Below, piece by piece: positions 28,220-38,301 of a stretch of 64,000 nt of DNA. Numbering within the stretch: the first letter of the stretch is position 1; every line of letters begins with the position of its first letter. The position numbers and the translations under genes are program-made. This DNA is from Acidovorax sp. Root219 (GTDB lineage Bacteria > Pseudomonadota > Gammaproteobacteria > Burkholderiales > Burkholderiaceae_C). The notes beneath the pieces are model-generated. The model was not told the DNA's origin. It saw only the letters and a list, made by a program, of their open reading frames with translations, and ran no database searches. The stretch covers positions 290,688-354,687 of the forward strand of contig NZ_LMIJ01000023.1 in the NCBI RefSeq assembly GCF_001428665.1. Reading direction: 5' to 3'.

Positions 28220-28876
28220 TCAGGGTGCTGGATACGCCGATGGAGAGCTCTGCGCGGGCAGTGCTGGAGCGGGTTCCGCCACAGGTGCCGCCAGGGGCGG
28301 GGGCGGCCCTCTCCAGCGCCGTATCACGCGCTGGAAGATCAGGGCGTTGGGTATCTGCAGCCAGGTGCCATCCGGGCCCGCATGGAGGTGGTCTTCGAGC
28401 GTGGTGTACAGCAGGTTGATGTCCACCACCCGGCCTTTGGCGCCGGGCTTCTCTGCCGTGTCCAGCACCTCGATGTAGTCGCCCACGCGGAACGGCCGCA
28501 CCGTGAAGATCAGCAGCGCGCAGAACAGGTTGGACAACACGCTCCACGCCGCGAAAAAAGCCACGGCGCCCACGGTGGCAAAGCCCGTCAGGGCCGTCCA
28601 CAGCACCGTGGCCGAAACCCCCATGCGTTCAAGCACCAGCAGGGAGGCGCTGGCCACGATGGTCCAGCGTATCAATCCCTTGATGGGTACCAGCAGCTCG
28701 TCGGGCAACTGGTAGTGGGCGGCGGCACGCGCCACCAGGCGCCGCAGCAGGCGCTGCAGCATCCAGGCCACAAAAACGACCAGCAGGATCTGCAGGCCGG
28801 GCACGATCACATCGAGCCAGTCCTGCACCCAGTCCGGGAGCCGCGCCTTCAAAACATGCAGACCGTTGGTGGCCAT
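28220..28876 (-). CDS. Small MscS-family mechanosensitive channel
   Basis: A 218-residue inner-membrane protein with about three hydrophobic segments. The MscS pore-to-vestibule region reads ALTGFATVGAVAFFAAWSVLSN, in line with the pore helix and beta domain. After that come RPFRVGDYIEVLD and LLYTTLEDHLHAGPDGTWLQIPNALIF, which match the MscS beta domain. It is shorter than E. coli MscS (286 residues); the alpha/beta vestibule is replaced by a Pro-rich tail. The ATG at 28874-28876 avoids 42 unlikely upstream residues. It follows the GGDEF gene, 46 bases downstream. Confidence 0.82.
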   Translation of the reverse strand: MATNGLHVLKARLPDWVQDWLDVIVPGLQILLVVFVAWMLQRLLRRLVARAAAHYQLPDELLVPIKGLIRWTIVASASLLVLERMGVSATVLWTALTGFATVGAVAFFAAWSVLSNLFCALLIFTVRPFRVGDYIEVLDTAEKPGAKGRVVDINLLYTTLEDHLHAGPDGTWLQIPNALIFQRVIRRWRGPPPPLAAPVAEPAPALPAQSSPSAYPAP

Positions 28877-28922
28877 GAGAAAAGGGCGCGCTCGGGCGCG
28901 CAGAAAACGGAAAAGATCGCCA

Positions 28923-29960
28923 TCAGCTGCGCAATTGCTCCACGGTGTCCATCTGCATCTCGAAACTGAAAAAGCGGTTGCGGCCCTGGGCCTTGGCCGC
29001 ATACAGTGCCTGGTCGGCGCGCATGATCATGCTCTCGGCATTGGTGCTGTCGTCGGGCACGCAAGTGGTGATGCCACCCGACAGCGTGAGTGCATCGCCC
29101 AGGGGGGAGTCGGGGTGGGCAATGCCGCGCACCTTGAGCAACTGGCCCAGGGCCCTTGCAAAGGTCATGGCACCCGATCGCGGGGTGTTGGGCAGGATCA
29201 GTGCGAACTCTTCGCCGCCATAGCGCGAAGCCACGTCGCGCGGCCGCACGCACACCTCGCGCAGCAACCGGCCCACCTCTTTCAGGCAGGCGTCTCCCTG
29301 CACGTGGCCGCTGGCATCGTTGAACAGCTTGAAATGGTCCAGGTCGCAGAGCATCAGCGTGAGCGGCGTGCCGTCACGCCGGGCCGACAGGATCTCGCTG
29401 TGCAGCATGCGGTCAAAGCCCCGGCGGTTCACCAGGCCGGTCAGCGAGTCCACCTCCACCATCTCGTTGAGGCGCTGGTTGGCCAGGTGCAGCTCGGCCG
29501 ATACCGACACCAGCCGCCGGCGCATGTCCAGAAGGCGCTGCATGGCGCGCAGCTTGGCCATCAGCACGATGGGCTTGACGGGCTTGACCAGGTAGTCGTC
29601 GCCCCCCACCTCAATGCCGCGCCATACGTCGAGCTCATTGTCCAGGCCCGACAGGAAGATGATCGGCGTCCAGTCGCCCGCCTCGCTCTCGCGCATCTGC
29701 TGGGCCACCCAGTAGCCATCCTTGCCGGGCAGCCGGATGTCCAGCAGCACCAGGTCCGGCCGATGTGTCTTGAACAGGTGCAGTGCCGCTGCGCCTTCGG
29801 GGGCCTCGAAGATCTCCGACACCCCTGCGCGCCGCAGCTCGGCCACCAGCGCAGCCCTCACCGAATTCTGGTCCTCCACCACCAGTACCGAAAAACTGTT
29901 GCGGGAGGACGCAGAAGTGTGCGCTGCAGGGTAGGGCGCGCTGCTGGGGGTGAAGGGCAC
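28923..29960 (-). CDS. Response regulator with diguanylate cyclase (REC-GGDEF)
   Basis: A 345-residue two-domain protein. The receiver domain (about residues 23-140) has VLVVEDQ, the phosphoacceptor in LVLLDIRLPGKDGY and the lysine in YLVKPVKP. A short coiled linker leads to a GGDEF domain with active-site motif GGEEF, which is catalytically competent in this family. The inhibitory I-site RxxD (RPRD) stands five residues before it. It should make cyclic di-GMP when phosphorylated and be product-inhibited. No histidine kinase gene is adjacent. Confidence 0.92.
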   Translation of the reverse strand: MPFTPSSAPYPAAHTSASSRNSFSVLVVEDQNSVRAALVAELRRAGVSEIFEAPEGAAALHLFKTHRPDLVLLDIRLPGKDGYWVAQQMRESEAGDWTPIIFLSGLDNELDVWRGIEVGGDDYLVKPVKPIVLMAKLRAMQRLLDMRRRLVSVSAELHLANQRLNEMVEVDSLTGLVNRRGFDRMLHSEILSARRDGTPLTLMLCDLDHFKLFNDASGHVQGDACLKEVGRLLREVCVRPRDVASRYGGEEFALILPNTPRSGAMTFARALGQLLKVRGIAHPDSPLGDALTLSGGITTCVPDDSTNAESMIMRADQALYAAKAQGRNRFFSFEMQMDTVEQLRS

Positions 29961-30001
29961 GGTAGCTCTCCTTGAAGCGAAGGGCGTTGCGCAGCAGCCG
30001 C

Positions 30002-31546
30002 TCAGGACTCCCGCCGCAATGCGGGGAACAGTATCACGTCGCGGATGCTCGGGCTATCGGTCAACAGCATCATCAGGCGGTCGATGCCGATGCCGCAGCC
30101 GCCCGTGGGAGGCATGCCGTATTCCAGCGCGCGCACGAAGTCGTGGTCGTAGAACATGGCCTCGTCGTCACCGCTGTCCTTGGCGGCCACCTGGGCATGG
30201 AAACGCGCGGCCTGGTCCTCGGCGTCGTTGAGCTCGCTGAAGCCGTTGCCGAACTCGCGCCCCGTGATGTACAGCTCGAAGCGCTCGGTCACCTCGGGAC
30301 GGGTGTCGTTGGCACGCGCCAGCGGCGAGATTTCCGTCGGATGCTCCATGATGAAGGTGGGCAGCCACAGCTTGTCTTCCACCGTCTCTTCGAAGTAGAG
30401 CACCTGCAGGCTGGCCAGCGAACGCGTGGACAGCTTGTTCTTTTCTTCGTTCAGGCCCAGCTTCTTCAGTGCACTGATCAGCCACGTGGCGTCGTCCACA
30501 TGGGCGCCTGCCTCGGTGTACTGGAAGATGGCTTCGCGGATCGTCAGGCGCGCAAACGGCTGCGACAGGTCCACCGCGCGGCCCTGGTAGGTCAGCTGCA
30601 GCGAGCCCGTGGCCTTGAGCGCCACTTCGCGGATCAGCGTCTCGGTGAAGTCCATGAGATCCAGGTAGTTCCAGTACGCCGCGTAGAACTCCATCATGGT
30701 GAACTCGGGGTTGTGGCGCACCGAGATGCCTTCGTTGCGGTAGCTGCGGTTGATCTCGAACACGCGCTCGAAACCGCCCACGATCAGGCGCTTGAGGTAC
30801 AGCTCGGGCGCAATGCGCAGGTACATCTCCTGCTCCAGCGCGTTGTGGTGCGTCACGAAGGGCTTGGCATTGGCGCCGCCCGGGATCGGGTGCAGCATGG
30901 GCGTCTCGACCTCCAGGAAACCGTGGTCCACCATGAACTCGCGCAGGCCGCTCACGGCCTTGCTGCGCGCGATGAAGCGCCTGCGTGCCTGTTCGTCGGT
31001 GATCAGGTCCACGTAGCGCTGGCGGTACTTCTGCTCCTGGTCGGCCATGCCGTGGAACTTGTCGGGCAGAGGGCGCAGGCTCTTGGTCAGAAGGCGCAGG
31101 CGGGTGACCTTGATCGACAGCTCGCCGGTCTTGGTCTTGAACGTCGTGCCCTCGGCGCCCACGATGTCGCCCAGATCCCAGTGCTTGAAGGCCGCATAGG
31201 CCTCCTCGCCCAGCGCATCGCGCGTCACGTACAGCTGGATCTGGCCGCCGGTGTCGCCCAGGGACCCGTCCTGCACCGTGGCAAAGCTGGCCTTGCCCAT
31301 CACGCGCTTGAGCATCATGCGGCCGGCCACGCTCACCGTGGCGGGGTTGGCTTCCAGGGCCTCGGCATCGAGCGGGCCATAGGTCAGGTGCAACTCGGCC
31401 GCCTTGTTCGCTGGCTTGAAATTGTTGGGGAAGGCCACGGCGCCGCCCTGGGCCTGGGTTTCGCGCAGCGCGCGGAGCTTTTCGCGGCGCTCGGCCATGA
31501 GCTTGTTGTCGTCCGGGGGCACTGGTGGGGTGTTCTGTTCAGACAT
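30002..31546 (-). CDS. lysS: Lysyl-tRNA synthetase, class II
   Basis: A 514-residue cytoplasmic class II synthetase that charges tRNA-Lys. The N-terminal OB-fold anticodon-binding domain (about 75-185) includes [19 protein letters not shown]. Catalytic motif 2 is visible in [22 protein letters not shown], without its full length shown here, and motif 3 ends [13 protein letters not shown]. The ATG at 31544-31546 is family-consistent; an upstream frame adds 33 unlike residues. It is flanked by the GGDEF regulator downstream and the glycan locus upstream, with a 171-base gap. Confidence 0.96.
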   Translation of the reverse strand: MSEQNTPPVPPDDNKLMAERREKLRALRETQAQGGAVAFPNNFKPANKAAELHLTYGPLDAEALEANPATVSVAGRMMLKRVMGKASFATVQDGSLGDTGGQIQLYVTRDALGEEAYAAFKHWDLGDIVGAEGTTFKTKTGELSIKVTRLRLLTKSLRPLPDKFHGMADQEQKYRQRYVDLITDEQARRRFIARSKAVSGLREFMVDHGFLEVETPMLHPIPGGANAKPFVTHHNALEQEMYLRIAPELYLKRLIVGGFERVFEINRSYRNEGISVRHNPEFTMMEFYAAYWNYLDLMDFTETLIREVALKATGSLQLTYQGRAVDLSQPFARLTIREAIFQYTEAGAHVDDATWLISALKKLGLNEEKNKLSTRSLASLQVLYFEETVEDKLWLPTFIMEHPTEISPLARANDTRPEVTERFELYITGREFGNGFSELNDAEDQAARFHAQVAAKDSGDDEAMFYDHDFVRALEYGMPPTGGCGIGIDRLMMLLTDSPSIRDVILFPALRRES

Positions 31547-31717
31547 AGGTGCTGTCAATGCGGTGCGAGCGTGGTGCGTCGAAAATAAGGGGCTGTCAGG
31601 GAGTCTGCGGCAGCCAACCCTTGATTTTATCGGCTTGGCGGGCACAACCCGGTTTTTTACCCGTGCAGTGCCGGTTTTTAGGCACCGTGGGCGGCCCTGC
31701 GCGGTCGCTGCGGTGGT

Positions 31718-32350
31718 TCAGCGCAGCGTATCCTGACCCGGCGACGCATCCGGGCGCAGCACGGCGTGCACCGTCTGCGCCAGGATCCGCAGGTCCTGCC
31801 ACACGCTGTGGTTGCGCGCATAGCGCGCGGCATAGTCCAGCTTCACGGGCAGGATCTCTTGCACGTAGGTGCGCTCGGGGTCGGCGCTCTGCGCCAGCAG
31901 CGCGCTTTCGTTGCGAAATGCGATGGAGGCCAGGTCGGTGATGCCCGGGCGCACGCTCAGCACGATGGCTCTGAGCTCTGCCGGGTACATCGCCACATAG
32001 CACGGCACCTCGGGCCGTGGGCCCACCAGGCTCATGTCGCCCTTGAGCACGTTGAACAGCTGCGGCAGTTCGTCGAGCTTGCTGTGGCGCAGCCACTGGC
32101 CCGCGCGGGTGATGCGCGCGTCCTCCCCCACCGTGATGGCCGGGCCCGCCCGGTCGGCCCCGGTGTGCATGGAGCGGAACTTGTAGATGTGAAAGCTGCG
32201 CCCGTGCCGGCCCACCCGCTCCTGGCGGAACAACGCCCCGCCTGCCGAATCCCAGCGCACCCATAGCGCGATGGCCAGCAGCACCGGGCTGAGCGCCAGC
32301 AGGGCGCCGCCCGAGACCACGATGTCCATCAGGCGCTTGAGCATCCTCAT
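31718..32350 (-). CDS. Initiating phosphoglycosyl transferase (PglC/WcaJ-like)
   Basis: A 210-residue monotopic phosphoglycosyltransferase that moves a sugar-1-phosphate from a UDP-sugar to undecaprenyl phosphate. One N-terminal hydrophobic re-entrant segment (about residues 8-32) precedes the catalytic [21 protein letters not shown]. Next come [21 protein letters not shown] and LVGPRP, the family core. Small size without extra membrane spans resembles PglC. It is the last gene of the glycan locus, overlapping the aminotransferase stop by four bases. Confidence 0.9.
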   Translation of the reverse strand: MRMLKRLMDIVVSGGALLALSPVLLAIALWVRWDSAGGALFRQERVGRHGRSFHIYKFRSMHTGADRAGPAITVGEDARITRAGQWLRHSKLDELPQLFNVLKGDMSLVGPRPEVPCYVAMYPAELRAIVLSVRPGITDLASIAFRNESALLAQSADPERTYVQEILPVKLDYAARYARNHSVWQDLRILAQTVHAVLRPDASPGQDTLR

Positions 32351-33519
32351 CCCAGCAGGGCCTGCAGGGCCGCGATCACGCGGTCCTGGTCGGCGTCGGT
32401 CATGGCCGTGAACAGCGGAATGCTCACCATGGCCTGGTAGGCCGCATCGGCTTGGGGAAACATCTCAGGCGCGAGCTGGTAGCGGTCGCGCCAGTAGGGG
32501 TGGCGGTGCAGCGGCACGTAGTGCACGCTGGTGCCGATCCCCATGTCCGACAGGCCCTGCACCAGCGCATCGCGCGACAGGCGTGCACCCGGAGCCAGGC
32601 GGATCACATACAGGTGCCAGGCATGCACGTCGCCCATCGGCGCCTCGGCCGGCAGCACCAGCGGCAAGCCTGCCAGCGCCGCGTGGTAGCGCTGTGCCAA
32701 GTACTGGCGCCGCTGCACGAAGGCCGGCAGGCGCGCCAGTTGCTGCACACCCATGGCCGCAGCCACGTCGGTCATGTTGTACTTGAAGCCCGGCGCCACC
32801 ACCTCGTAGTACCAGGCGGGCGTCTTGGAGGTGAAGCGGTCGAAGGCATCGCGGTTCATGCCGTGCAGGCGCATCACGCGCATGCGCTTGGCGAGCTCGG
32901 GGTCGCGTGTCACAGCCATGCCGCCTTCGCCGGTGGTGATGGTCTTGTTGGCGTAGAAGCTGAACACCGTCACGTCGGAGGCCAGTTGGCCCACCAGCGT
33001 CCCCCTCCAGGTCGTGGGCAGGGCATGGGCGGCATCTTCCACCACCTTGAGGCCATGCTCCTGGGCTACGGCCAGGATCGTGTCCATGTCGCAGGCCAGG
33101 CCGCCATAGTGCACCGGCATGATGGCCTTGGTGCGCGGGGTGATCGCGGCACGCACCAGTGCCGGGTCCATGTTCAGCGTCACCGGGTCGACGTCCACCA
33201 GCACCGGGTCGGCCCCAAGGTAGCGCACTACCTCGGTGGTCGCCGTGAAGGTCAGCGTGGGGGCGATCACTTCGTCGCCAGGGCCGATGCCCAGGGCTTC
33301 CAGGGCCAGATGCAGGCCCGCGGTGGCCGAGTTCACGGCCAGGCTGTCCACGCCGCCGCCCAGGTAGTCGGTGAAGGCTTGCTCGAAGGCCCGGGTTTGC
33401 GGGCCGGTGGTGACCCAGCCCGAGCGCATGGCCTCGGCAACGGCGTTCACCTCGGCATCGCCGATATCCGGGCGGGCAAAGGGGAGGAAGGGCAGGGCGG
33501 TGGTTTCAGCGTTCGGCAT
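32347..33519 (-). CDS. DegT/DnrJ/EryC1 family sugar aminotransferase
   Basis: A 390-residue PLP-dependent aminotransferase acting on keto-sugar nucleotides. The PLP-binding lysine lies in [16 protein letters not shown] (about residue 190), preceded by [12 protein letters not shown] and followed by [11 protein letters not shown]. With the dehydratase at 39713-41602 it can make a UDP-4-amino-sugar of the bacillosamine type (PglE-like role), which is inference. It overlaps the ugd stop by 14 bases, so the ATG at 33517-33519 was chosen over longer frames inside ugd. Confidence 0.9.
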   Translation of the reverse strand: MPNAETTALPFLPFARPDIGDAEVNAVAEAMRSGWVTTGPQTRAFEQAFTDYLGGGVDSLAVNSATAGLHLALEALGIGPGDEVIAPTLTFTATTEVVRYLGADPVLVDVDPVTLNMDPALVRAAITPRTKAIMPVHYGGLACDMDTILAVAQEHGLKVVEDAAHALPTTWRGTLVGQLASDVTVFSFYANKTITTGEGGMAVTRDPELAKRMRVMRLHGMNRDAFDRFTSKTPAWYYEVVAPGFKYNMTDVAAAMGVQQLARLPAFVQRRQYLAQRYHAALAGLPLVLPAEAPMGDVHAWHLYVIRLAPGARLSRDALVQGLSDMGIGTSVHYVPLHRHPYWRDRYQLAPEMFPQADAAYQAMVSIPLFTAMTDADQDRVIAALQALLG

Positions 33520-34870
33520 GGTGGTCTGGCAAGGGGGTGGTCGGGACAGCGCCACGGCCGATGGCGTGGTATTCCAGCCCTGCGGCGCGCAGCTCGGCGG
33601 GCTCGAAGAGATTGCGGCCGTCGAACACCACGCGTTCGCGCAGCGTGGCGGCCAGGTGGGCGAAGTCCGGGCTTCGGAACTCCTTCCACTCGGTGGCGAT
33701 GACGAGCGCGTCTGCGCCTTGCAGCGCTGCATCGGCCAATTGCACGAAAGAAAGGCCTGTGCGTTCGCCCAGGGCCTGGCGCGCCTGGTCCATGGCCTGC
33801 GGGTCGTAGGCAACGACCTCGGCACCCAGGGCCAGCAGCCGTTCGATGATGGCCAGGCTCGGCGCCTCGCGCATGTCGTCGGTGCCGGGCTTGAAGGCCA
33901 GGCCCCAGAGTGCAAAGCGCCGGCCCGCGAGGTCGGCGCCAAAGCGGGCGACGATCTTGTCGGCCAGCACCTGCTTCTGGCGCTCGTTCACGGCCTTCAC
34001 GGCCTGCAGGATCTGCAGGTCCTGCCCGGCATCCTGTGCCGTCCGGATCAGGGCCGTGACATCCTTGGGAAAGCACGATCCGCCGTAGCCCGTGCCGGCG
34101 TACAGGAAATGCGTGCCGATGCGCGGGTCCATGCCGATGCCCGTGCGTACGTTCTCGATGTCGGCACCCAGCTTCTCGGCCAGCAGCGCCAACTCGTTCA
34201 TGAAGCTGATGCGCGTGGCCAGCATGGCATTGGCTGCGTACTTGGTGAACTCGGCACTGCGAACGTCCATCACCACCAGGCGGTCGCGGTTGCGCATGAA
34301 GGGCGCATACACCGCACGCATGAGTTCGGTGGCGCGCTCATCCTGGGTGCCCACGATCACGCGGTCCGGCCGCATGAAGTCCTGCACCGCGCTGCCTTCC
34401 TTGAGGAACTCGGGGTTCGATACCACCGCAAATTCCGGCTGCACACCGCGGGAGGACAGTACGGCGGCCACAGCGTCGCGCACCTGGTCGGCCGTACCCA
34501 CGGGCACCGTGCTCTTGTTGACGATGAGCTTGTAGCCCGCCATGCGCTTGGCGATCGATCGCGCTGCCGCCAGCACATGCTGCAGGTCGGCCGAGCCGTC
34601 TTCGCTCGGGGGCGTGCCCACGGCGATGAACTGCAGCAGGCCATGCGCCACGGCGTGGTCGATGTCGGTGGTGAACTCCAGGCGGCCGCTGCGCGCGTTG
34701 CGCAGCACCACGTCCAGCAGGCCCGGCTCATGGATGGGCAACTGGCCCTGGTTCAGCGATGCGATCCTGCGCGCATCGAGGTCCAGGCACACCACGTGGT
34801 TGCCCATCTCCGAGAGACAGGCCCCGGTGACAAGGCCCACATAGCCGGTGCCGATGACGGTGATTTTCAT
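33506..34870 (-). CDS. UDP-glucose 6-dehydrogenase
   Basis: A 454-residue NAD-dependent enzyme oxidising UDP-glucose to UDP-glucuronate. The N-terminal Rossmann motif is [15 protein letters not shown] and the catalytic cysteine is in [13 protein letters not shown]. The C-terminal domain contains [18 protein letters not shown]. The product would supply glucuronic acid to the locus glycan. The upstream gap to the methyltransferase is 36 bases. Confidence 0.94.
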   Translation of the reverse strand: MKITVIGTGYVGLVTGACLSEMGNHVVCLDLDARRIASLNQGQLPIHEPGLLDVVLRNARSGRLEFTTDIDHAVAHGLLQFIAVGTPPSEDGSADLQHVLAAARSIAKRMAGYKLIVNKSTVPVGTADQVRDAVAAVLSSRGVQPEFAVVSNPEFLKEGSAVQDFMRPDRVIVGTQDERATELMRAVYAPFMRNRDRLVVMDVRSAEFTKYAANAMLATRISFMNELALLAEKLGADIENVRTGIGMDPRIGTHFLYAGTGYGGSCFPKDVTALIRTAQDAGQDLQILQAVKAVNERQKQVLADKIVARFGADLAGRRFALWGLAFKPGTDDMREAPSLAIIERLLALGAEVVAYDPQAMDQARQALGERTGLSFVQLADAALQGADALVIATEWKEFRSPDFAHLAATLRERVVFDGRNLFEPAELRAAGLEYHAIGRGAVPTTPLPDHHAER

Positions 34871-34906
34871 GGAGCGTGATTCAGTGCAGAACGGGGATGC
34901 CAACGG

Positions 34907-35608
34907 TCAAGCCGGCCTGGCCAGCCAGGTCACCCGGTGGGTGCGCAGCGGGTAGAGCAGGGCGGATGCAGGCCCGATGCAGACCGCAGGCAGCCTGCGC
35001 GCAATCGGCGGGGCCAGCGTGATCCGCCGCGACTGCACCTGCGCCCTGGAAAACAGCCGGTGCAGCTCGGCCAGGGGCACACCGCGCACATCCGGGTTGC
35101 GGGGATTGTCCACGATGAAATCGTAGACCAGCACACCGCCGCCCGGTGCCACCCAGCGCCACAGCACGTCGGCCATGTGCTGGCGGAACGCCGGGTCCAG
35201 CAACGAGCTGAACAGGGTGAAGGCCAGCACCGTGTGCTGGCTGCCCTCGGCCACGGGCGCCAGCGTGGCATCGCCTTCGGTGATGCGCACGGCGCTGGGC
35301 AAGATGCCGCGTGCCTGCGCGGCACGTTCGGCGATCAGCTCCAGCCCCTGCAGGCGTGCGGGGCTGGCACCCAGGCGCAACAGGTCCTGCAGGTTGCCTC
35401 CGCTGCCACAGCCCACCTCGGTGATGGATTTGTCCGCGAGGTCCGTCCAGCCATGCGCACTCCACAAACGCACCATGGCGCGCAGGCGCTCCTGCTGCGC
35501 CTGCAGGGCCGAGGCGCTGGCCATCAGTTGGTAGCGCAGGGCATCCTGCGCGGCATCGCGGCGCGCATAGCGCGCCTGCACGGCCTGGGGCTCGGTAGGG
35601 TCGCTCAT
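34907..35608 (-). CDS. Class I SAM-dependent methyltransferase
   Basis: A 233-residue methyltransferase with SAM-binding motif I ITEVGCGSGGNLQDLL (about residues 55-70), the acidic end of strand 2 in GLELIAER and LWRWVAPGGGVLVYDFIV. No targeting signal is seen. Within this locus the likely target is a sugar of the glycan, but the acceptor is unknown. Its ATG overlaps the glycosyltransferase stop by four bases. Confidence 0.82.
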   Translation of the reverse strand: MSDPTEPQAVQARYARRDAAQDALRYQLMASASALQAQQERLRAMVRLWSAHGWTDLADKSITEVGCGSGGNLQDLLRLGASPARLQGLELIAERAAQARGILPSAVRITEGDATLAPVAEGSQHTVLAFTLFSSLLDPAFRQHMADVLWRWVAPGGGVLVYDFIVDNPRNPDVRGVPLAELHRLFSRAQVQSRRITLAPPIARRLPAVCIGPASALLYPLRTHRVTWLARPA

Positions 35609-36636
35609 CGCGTGATCCGGGCGAACCGGGCCGACGGCGCACGCGCGCGCAGCACGTCCCACAGGCCGCGCCAGGTGCCCAGGCCATAGGCCACATGGTA
35701 AGCCGCGATCACCACCGGCAGCCGCGCCAGCAATTGCCAGCGGCCTGCGCTGCGCGCGGCCGACACCGATGCCAAAGTCACGTAAGCCGCATACAGCGCG
35801 ACCAGTGCCGCCAGCGGCAGCACGGTCCAGGGCAGACACAGCGCGAACAGGCCGAGCGCGGCCACGAAGGCCGCCGGCACCAGTTGCCGAACCGAGCCGG
35901 CCTGCCCGTGCTTGCGCATCACGAAGGGGCGCCAGTAGCCGTATTGCCGCTGCTGTGCGAACAACTGGCGCAGCGAATTGCGCGGGTGGTAGAGCGAATG
36001 GATCAGCGGGCTTTGCCAGATGCGCCCGCCCGCCAGGCGCAGGCGCAGGTTGTGCTCGTCGTCCTGGTTGCGCACCAGGGCTTCATCGAAACCGCCGATG
36101 CGCTCGAACACGGCACGCGGCCAGCAGCCCAGGTAGACCGTGTCCACCTCGCCATCGTGCTGCGTGTCGCGCGAGCGCGCGCCGCCCACCACCCAGCGGC
36201 ACTGGAAGGCGGCGGCCACGGCCCGGCCCATGGGCCCCGTGCCTTCGGCCACCCAGGGGCCGCCCACATTGTCGGCACCGGTGCGTTGCAAGGTTTCGAT
36301 GCAGCGCGCCACGTAGTCGGGCGCGAACCGGGTATGGATGTCCAGGCGCACGATGACTTCGCCACGTGCCCGGGCAATGCACGCATTGAGCCCGGTGGAG
36401 ACGATGCGCCCGGGGTTGTCCACCCACTGCAGCCGCGCGTCCTGTGTGCTGCGCGCGACCAGCAATTCGCGCGTGCCATCGTCGCTGCAGCCATCGGCCA
36501 CCAGCACTTCCATCTGCCAGCCGGGGGGCAGCACCTGCGCCAGCGCGCTGTCGCAAAAGGCGGCAATGTGTGCCGCCTCGTTGCGGCAGGGGGCGATCAC
36601 GCTGACCCATGCCAGGGTGTTCTGGGGCCGGCTCAT
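35605..36636 (-). CDS. Family 2 glycosyltransferase (ExoA-like)
   Basis: A 343-residue GT-A glycosyltransferase. The nucleotide-binding part has SVIAPCRNEAAHI and VADGCSDDGTREL. The metal-binding DxD equivalent is RLDIH, and the acceptor/catalytic region includes NQDDEHNLRLRLAGG. The C-terminal third has two to three hydrophobic segments (about 255-300), as in ExoA-type enzymes that work on lipid-linked saccharides at the inner membrane. Donor and linkage are not predictable from sequence. Confidence 0.88.
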   Translation of the reverse strand: MSRPQNTLAWVSVIAPCRNEAAHIAAFCDSALAQVLPPGWQMEVLVADGCSDDGTRELLVARSTQDARLQWVDNPGRIVSTGLNACIARARGEVIVRLDIHTRFAPDYVARCIETLQRTGADNVGGPWVAEGTGPMGRAVAAAFQCRWVVGGARSRDTQHDGEVDTVYLGCWPRAVFERIGGFDEALVRNQDDEHNLRLRLAGGRIWQSPLIHSLYHPRNSLRQLFAQQRQYGYWRPFVMRKHGQAGSVRQLVPAAFVAALGLFALCLPWTVLPLAALVALYAAYVTLASVSAARSAGRWQLLARLPVVIAAYHVAYGLGTWRGLWDVLRARAPSARFARITR

Positions 36637-37697
36637 GGGGTGCCCATCCGTTCTCGGTAAAGTCGATCCATCGTGTCCATCTGTACGGCGCGGTCGCCGT
36701 CGCGCGCAATGCGCTGCACATTCTTCTGGCCGTGGCCCTGCATTCGGGCATCGTCGGCGGCCAGGGTTTCCAGGCAGCGCGCCAGCGCCGCCGCATCGCG
36801 CGGTGGCACAAGCAGGCTGGCGTCCAGCCAGGCGCGGTTGGCGTCCAGGTCGCTGGCCACCACGGCCAGCCCGCAGGCCATGCTTTCGAGCACCGAGACC
36901 GAGGTGGCGTCGCTCGTCGGTACCGAGGCCGACAGCTTGCACTGCGCCAGCACCCGCGCCATGCCCGCATCGTCCAGCCGTCCGTGAAAAACCACGTGCC
37001 TTTCCATCCCCTTGGCGGTTACCAGTGCGCGCAGCGCTGCTTCCATCGATCCTCCGCCCAGCAGGTGCAGTTGCACCCCTGCCTCGGGATGGCGTGCCAC
37101 CAGGGTGGCCACGGCTTCGACGATGGTGTCGATGTTGTAGTTGGGCTCCCAGGAGCGCAGGCTCACGATCTGCAGGCCGGTCTTGCCGGCCCAGGGCGCG
37201 GGCGCAAAGCGCGCCAGGTCCACACCCCAGTGGATCTCCTGCACGGGGCAGGCAGGGCCATAGGCCTTGGCCGCGTCGATCAGGCTTTGCGAGTCACCGG
37301 TGATCAGGTCGGCCCGGCGCAGGCTCCAGCCCGTCAGCCAGCGCATCAGCGTGTTTTTTTGCGGCGTCACCAGCAGGTCGCTGCCCCAGGCCGTCATCAC
37401 CAGCGGATGGCGGCCGCAGCGCGCGGCCAGGTAGCCGTAGGAGGTGATGTAGTGCGCGTGCACGATGTCGGGCGCCAGGGCCTGTACAAAGCGGCGCGCC
37501 TGCCCCACGCGCAGCAGCCAGTCGGTCGAGCGGCGCACGGGCGCCAGCACCTTCTGCTCCACCCCCTCGATGGGGGCCGGGCGGGCTGTGACCAGCGATA
37601 CCCGGTAGCCACGCGCGCGCATCTCCACCGCCCAGCGCTGGATGTGCGGGCTGGTGGCATCGCCCAGCAGGCACAGATGCCTGTTTGCTTCAGCCAT
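36633..37697 (-). CDS. Family 4 (GT-B) glycosyltransferase
   Basis: A 354-residue retaining glycosyltransferase of the GT4 group. The N-terminal domain has DIVHAHYITSYGYLAA and TAWGSDLLVTPQK. The C-terminal donor domain includes HWGVDLARFAP, and the EX7E-type motif appears in VSVLESMACGLAVVASDL. It likely adds one sugar to the lipid-linked oligosaccharide at the cytoplasmic face. The ATG at 37695-37697 overlaps the acetyltransferase gene by eight bases. Confidence 0.9.
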   Translation of the reverse strand: MAEANRHLCLLGDATSPHIQRWAVEMRARGYRVSLVTARPAPIEGVEQKVLAPVRRSTDWLLRVGQARRFVQALAPDIVHAHYITSYGYLAARCGRHPLVMTAWGSDLLVTPQKNTLMRWLTGWSLRRADLITGDSQSLIDAAKAYGPACPVQEIHWGVDLARFAPAPWAGKTGLQIVSLRSWEPNYNIDTIVEAVATLVARHPEAGVQLHLLGGGSMEAALRALVTAKGMERHVVFHGRLDDAGMARVLAQCKLSASVPTSDATSVSVLESMACGLAVVASDLDANRAWLDASLLVPPRDAAALARCLETLAADDARMQGHGQKNVQRIARDGDRAVQMDTMDRLYRERMGTP

Positions 37698-38301
37698 GGG
37701 TTCTTGCCTCCAAGGCCTGGGGCAACTCCCCCGCCCAGGCACGGTAGTGTTCGGCCCATTCGGGGAACTGCGCCAGTAGCGCCGCATCCGCCGTGCGCAC
37801 GTCACCGACCTGGCGCGCAGGCGCGCCCGCCATCACGGCAAACGCCGGCACCTCTCCGCGTACCTGCGAGTAGGCGCAGATCAGCGCGCCCCGGCCGATG
37901 CGCGTGCCCGCCTCGATCAGGCTGTGTGGCCCCACGAAGGTGTAGGCGCCGATGTGCACGGCCGCTTTCACATAGCCGGGCATCTCGCCGCCCGCATGGG
38001 TGGCGTAGCCGCGCCCGAGCAGCCGGATGGAGCGGTGCGAGCTGTGCGTGACGATGCTCACGAAATTGGTGATCTGCACGCCCTCATCGATCGTGAGACC
38101 CGCGGTGGCATCGAGAAAATTGAACTGGCCGATGAACACGTGGTCCGCGAGCGTGAGGCCGTGCCCGCCCTCGATGCAGGTGCTGGGTGCAATCCGCGTG
38201 TGCGCCAGCAGCACGCCGCCCGGCGTGCGCTCGCCGAACACCATGCGGTACATCAGCGCCTGCCAGATCCGGCGCCGTGCGCGGTTAAGCCAGGCTTTCA
38301 T
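37690..38301 (-). CDS. Hexapeptide-repeat (left-handed beta-helix) acetyltransferase
   Basis: A 203-residue acyltransferase with hexapeptide repeats such as IGAYTFVGPHSLIEAGTRIG and the histidine-bearing VSIVTHSSH. The end VMAGAPARQVGDV is typical of WbbJ/maltose O-acetyltransferase-like enzymes. O-acetylation of a glycan sugar is the likely role; N-acetylation of an amino sugar (PglD-like) is an alternative but the fold details fit less well. It overlaps the flippase gene by 17 bases. Confidence 0.82.
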   Translation of the reverse strand: MKAWLNRARRRIWQALMYRMVFGERTPGGVLLAHTRIAPSTCIEGGHGLTLADHVFIGQFNFLDATAGLTIDEGVQITNFVSIVTHSSHRSIRLLGRGYATHAGGEMPGYVKAAVHIGAYTFVGPHSLIEAGTRIGRGALICAYSQVRGEVPAFAVMAGAPARQVGDVRTADAALLAQFPEWAEHYRAWAGELPQALEARTHG

